A stretch of DNA of 57,932 bases from Gammaproteobacteria bacterium (GTDB lineage Bacteria > Pseudomonadota > Gammaproteobacteria > DSM-19610), in NCBI GenBank assembly GCA_015494295.1, contig WGBO01000055.1, positions 1 through 57,932 of the forward strand, in the 5' to 3' direction. Both the position numbers and the translations under genes were made by a program. Under the pieces are notes generated by a model, which was not told the DNA's origin, ran no database searches, and saw only the letters and a program-made list of their open reading frames with translations. This document shows, piece after piece, positions 55,845-57,932 of this stretch (the first letter of the stretch is position 1; every line of letters starts with the position of its first letter).

Positions 55845-56775
55845 GGCGCGCGTGCCGACCTCACCCCGCCCCTCGCCGCTGCGCTACCTGGCGCCCCGCT
55901 ACTGGCCCACCTGGACAATGTTCGGCGTGCTGCGGCTGCTGGTACGGTTTCCCTGGCGCTGGCAGATGCGCGCGGGCACGCTGATCGGACGCCTGGCCTG
56001 GCACCTGGCGCGCGCGCGCCGGCGTATCGCCCGCACCAACCTCGAACTCTGCTTCCCGGAACTGACGCCCACGCAACGCAGCGCGCTGCTGCGCGACCAC
56101 TTCGACTCACTGGGCCGCGGCGTGGTGGAAACCGCTCTGTGCTGGTGGGGCGACGAGCAGCGGCTGCAACGCCTCACCCACATCGTCGGCCTCCACCACC
56201 TGGAAGCCGCAAAGGCGCGCGGCAAGGGCGTGATCCTGCTCAGCGCCCACTTCACCACCCTGGAACTCGGCGGCCGGCTGCTGGCGCTGCACGCCCCCTT
56301 CCACGTCCAGTACCGCCGGCACAAAAACCCGCTGTTCGAAACCGTGATGCGGCGCGCGCGCGAACGCCGTTTCGAACAGGCCATTGCCCGCGACGACATG
56401 CGCGGCTTCCTGCGCAGCCTCAAGGCCGGCAACGCGGTCTGGTACGCCCCGGACCAGAACCACGGCGGGGACCACTCGCTGTTCGCACCCTTTTTCGGCA
56501 TTCCCGCCTCGACACTCACCACACCCGCGCGCATCGCCCGCATCAGCGGCGCCGCCGTGGTGCCCTTCTACCCCATGCGCGCCCCCGACGGCAGTGGCTA
56601 CCTGCTGGTGCTGTGTCCCGCGCTGGAAAACTTCCCCGGCGACGACGCCCTCGCCGACGCCACCCGCCTCAACCGCCTGCTGGAAAGCGTCATCCGCGAA
56701 ATGCCCGAACAATACCTGTGGGTCCACCGCCGCTTCAAAACCCGCCCCCCCGGCGAACCCTGCCCCTACTCCTGA
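55843..56775 (+). CDS. lpxL: Lipid A lauroyl/myristoyl acyltransferase (LpxL-like)
   Basis: The 310-residue protein has an N-terminal membrane helix and the acyltransferase HxxxxE motif in LLSAHFTTLELGG, YRRHKNPLFE, YAPDQNHGG and a late PEQYLWVHRRFKTRP. It transfers an acyl chain to Kdo2-lipid A, the step after WaaA encoded divergently next to it. ATG at 55843 is given; a GTG at 55852 is in frame and would fit a leaderless start. The stop is 1 nt before the arm of repeat copy C. Confidence 0.92.
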   Translation: MARVPTSPRPSPLRYLAPRYWPTWTMFGVLRLLVRFPWRWQMRAGTLIGRLAWHLARARRRIARTNLELCFPELTPTQRSALLRDHFDSLGRGVVETALCWWGDEQRLQRLTHIVGLHHLEAAKARGKGVILLSAHFTTLELGGRLLALHAPFHVQYRRHKNPLFETVMRRARERRFEQAIARDDMRGFLRSLKAGNAVWYAPDQNHGGDHSLFAPFFGIPASTLTTPARIARISGAAVVPFYPMRAPDGSGYLLVLCPALENFPGDDALADATRLNRLLESVIREMPEQYLWVHRRFKTRPPGEPCPYS

Positions 56776-56776
56776 C

Positions 56777-57004
56777 GGAGGCAATTTGACGGCCGGGCGC
56801 GCCGGTTGCGTCGGCGCCGTGAATCGGCGCAGCCGAGCATCGCAGCAACAGGCGGATGAAGCAGTCCCTGTCTGAGCGGTTTCGCAGAAACCGCGAGTTT
56901 GGGACTGCGCCGCCTGGTGCGAGAAGCGCAGGGAACCCGCGTCAGCGGGCAAGCCGTTGAACGGCGCCGACGCAACCGGCGCGCCCGGCCGTCAAATTGC
57001 CTCC
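56777..57004 (+). repeat. Structured repeat element, copy C (44-bp perfect inverted repeat)
   Basis: Positions 56777-56820 and 56961-57004 are perfect reverse complements (44/44), unlike the arms of A and B. The 140-nt core carries the shared blocks: 56825-56845 (21 nt identical to A), TGTCTGAGCGG at 56869-56879, CCGCGAGTTT at 56891-56900, and 56926-56963, identical over 38 nt to A. The inner stem pairs 56845-56855 with 56910-56920 (10 of 11). An 8-bp stem GCAGTCCC/GGGACTGC and the apical hairpin GCGGTTTC/GAAACCGC are perfect. It lies between lpxL and the convergent ELM1-type gene. Confidence 0.9.
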
Positions 57005-57019
57005 ATCCCGTTTCTGGAT

Positions 57020-57932
57020 TCAGAGCTGGAGGCGGTGAACGAGTTGGCGGCCGAGGGTGTTGTCGGAGACTTGCGGGGGGTGGTAGCGCAGGGGGTCAAG
57101 GGTATCCGGGCGGGCCGCGAGCTCTTGCAGGGACAGGCGTTGCAGGCGTCCGGCCTGGACGTAACGGCACAGGGCCTGCTCGTAGCGCGGGTCGGGGGCG
57201 GCCTGGGCGGGGCTGAGGCTGTACACCGGGCGCCGGGCGCACATGGCCTCGGTGAGCATAGTCATGCTGTCTTCGGTGACGAAGATCTCGTCGGCGGCGC
57301 CGAGGAAGGCCTCGGGCTCCCAGGGGTCGCCGGCGCCGCTCCAGCAGGCGGCGGCGAGGTGCGCGGGCGCGATGCCGGTGCGCAATGCCTGTTCGCCGCG
57401 CGCGCCGGTGCGGCGCGAGGTGGCCAGCAGCCAGCGGATGCCGTGGCGCTCCGCCAGCCTGCCGAGCACGGTGGCCAGTCGTTGCCAGTCGCGGCTGTGG
57501 TAACGGTAGCCGGCGCCGGGGCCACCCGCGAGCAGCAGCCAGTAACGCTGATCCGGGTCGCCAAGGCGCTGTCGCAAGGCCTCGCCGGCGCGCGCGACCG
57601 CTCGCGGCTCGATGGTGGTGGGCAGCAATGGCACCACAAGGTTGTTGGTGGCGCCGGGCACCGGCTCCAGCGTCATCACCAGGCTGAAGTGCCGCGGCTG
57701 CAGGCGCCGCAGGGTGCCGGCGAACAGGTTCTTCGCACCAGCCGCCGCGGCGATCCAGGCGTTGGCGAACGAGGTCTTGCCGCCGGCCGACACCACCAGG
57801 TCACAGCCCCCGGCCGGCAGCGCATCCATGCGGTAGAACAGCGGCAGCGTGGCCAGCGAGCGCGGCGCGCCGAAATGATTGAGGCGCGCCCGCAACAGGT
57901 TGCGGGCCAGGCCGAAACGCAGGTTCAGGCGC
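57020..57932 (-). CDS. ELM1/GtrOC1-family putative glycosyltransferase, N-terminus cut by window edge
   Basis: The frame is open from the right edge to a TGA at 57020, at least 304 residues. It has CDLVVSAGGKTSFANAWIAAAAGAKNLF, VPLLPTTIEP, LLLAGGPGAGYRYHSRDWQRLA and EIFVTEDSMTMLTEAMCARRPVYSL, which match the GT-B-like ELM1 (mitochondrial-fission-like) family. Its role in bacteria may be LPS-core glycosylation, which suits the waaA-lpxL context. The true start is outside the window; a TTG at 57895 is only internal. Confidence 0.85.
   Translation of the reverse strand, partial: RLNLRFGLARNLLRARLNHFGAPRSLATLPLFYRMDALPAGGCDLVVSAGGKTSFANAWIAAAAGAKNLFAGTLRRLQPRHFSLVMTLEPVPGATNNLVVPLLPTTIEPRAVARAGEALRQRLGDPDQRYWLLLAGGPGAGYRYHSRDWQRLATVLGRLAERHGIRWLLATSRRTGARGEQALRTGIAPAHLAAACWSGAGDPWEPEAFLGAADEIFVTEDSMTMLTEAMCARRPVYSLSPAQAAPDPRYEQALCRYVQAGRLQRLSLQELAARPDTLDPLRYHPPQVSDNTLGRQLVHRLQL

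Overview
The window looks like a chromosomal segment of a GC-rich gammaproteobacterium. Evidence for this is the type II secretion genes in gspG-N order, mpl, ubiX, waaA and lpxL (an LPS-bearing envelope), yrfG, cysQ, dinD and hemL. The set of PPi-dependent phosphofructokinase, membrane H+-pyrophosphatase and soluble pyrophosphatase suggests an autotroph or methylotroph-like metabolism, perhaps a sulfur-oxidising Chromatiales relative. The taxonomic placement is inference. No tRNA, rRNA, CRISPR array or intact transposase was found.

Layout. 1-8302: end of an exopolysaccharide locus, with a secreted glycosidase-like protein cut by the window edge and an O-antigen-ligase-like polymerase on the minus strand, diverging from a Wzz co-polymerase, a CpsD-like ATPase, an ExeA-like ATPase with an extra C-terminal domain, and a VanZ protein. 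8563-18577: cysQ, yrfG, a YkgJ-type protein, a PilZ-like protein, the operon gspGHIJKLMN, a DUF5063 protein and rubredoxin. 18749-27629: thiD-thiE-hemL, a DedA/PAP2/LssY fusion, an internally deleted LON-domain gene, ubiX, mpl, a membrane protein and a degenerate cyclopropane-synthase-like protein. 27662-35036: adenylate kinase carrying a histone-H1-like lysine-rich tail, then the PPi genes (pfp, hppA, ppa) and a phosphodiesterase. 35093-42747: a type I restriction-modification island (hsdR, dinD, half-size hsdS, fic, frameshifted hsdM, frameshifted HTH gene). 42829-49473: moaE-moaD and divergent moaC, a c-di-GMP signalling protein, an M18 aminopeptidase and a membrane-anchored receiver protein. 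49585-51600: thiC under a TPP riboswitch. 51689-57932: pcm-like, rhodanese, tolC, hemerythrin, divergent waaA/lpxL, and an ELM1-type protein cut by the edge.

The most unusual signal is a family of dispersed structured elements, at 8304-8561, 33550-33747 (inverted) and 56777-57004, plus a 3' fragment at 33787-33820. Each full copy has a conserved 140-156 nt core enclosed by a perfect inverted repeat of 29-51 bp. The arm sequence is entirely different in each copy. An inner 11-bp stem also changes sequence between copies while keeping its pairing. This is the signature of selection on a folded nucleic acid or of a mobile element with unusual insertion. Two copies sit between the stop codons of convergent genes. 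I do not recognise the family. The second notable item is the 223-residue H1-like tail on the adenylate kinase.

All functions are assigned by reading protein motifs. No database search or folding program was run.
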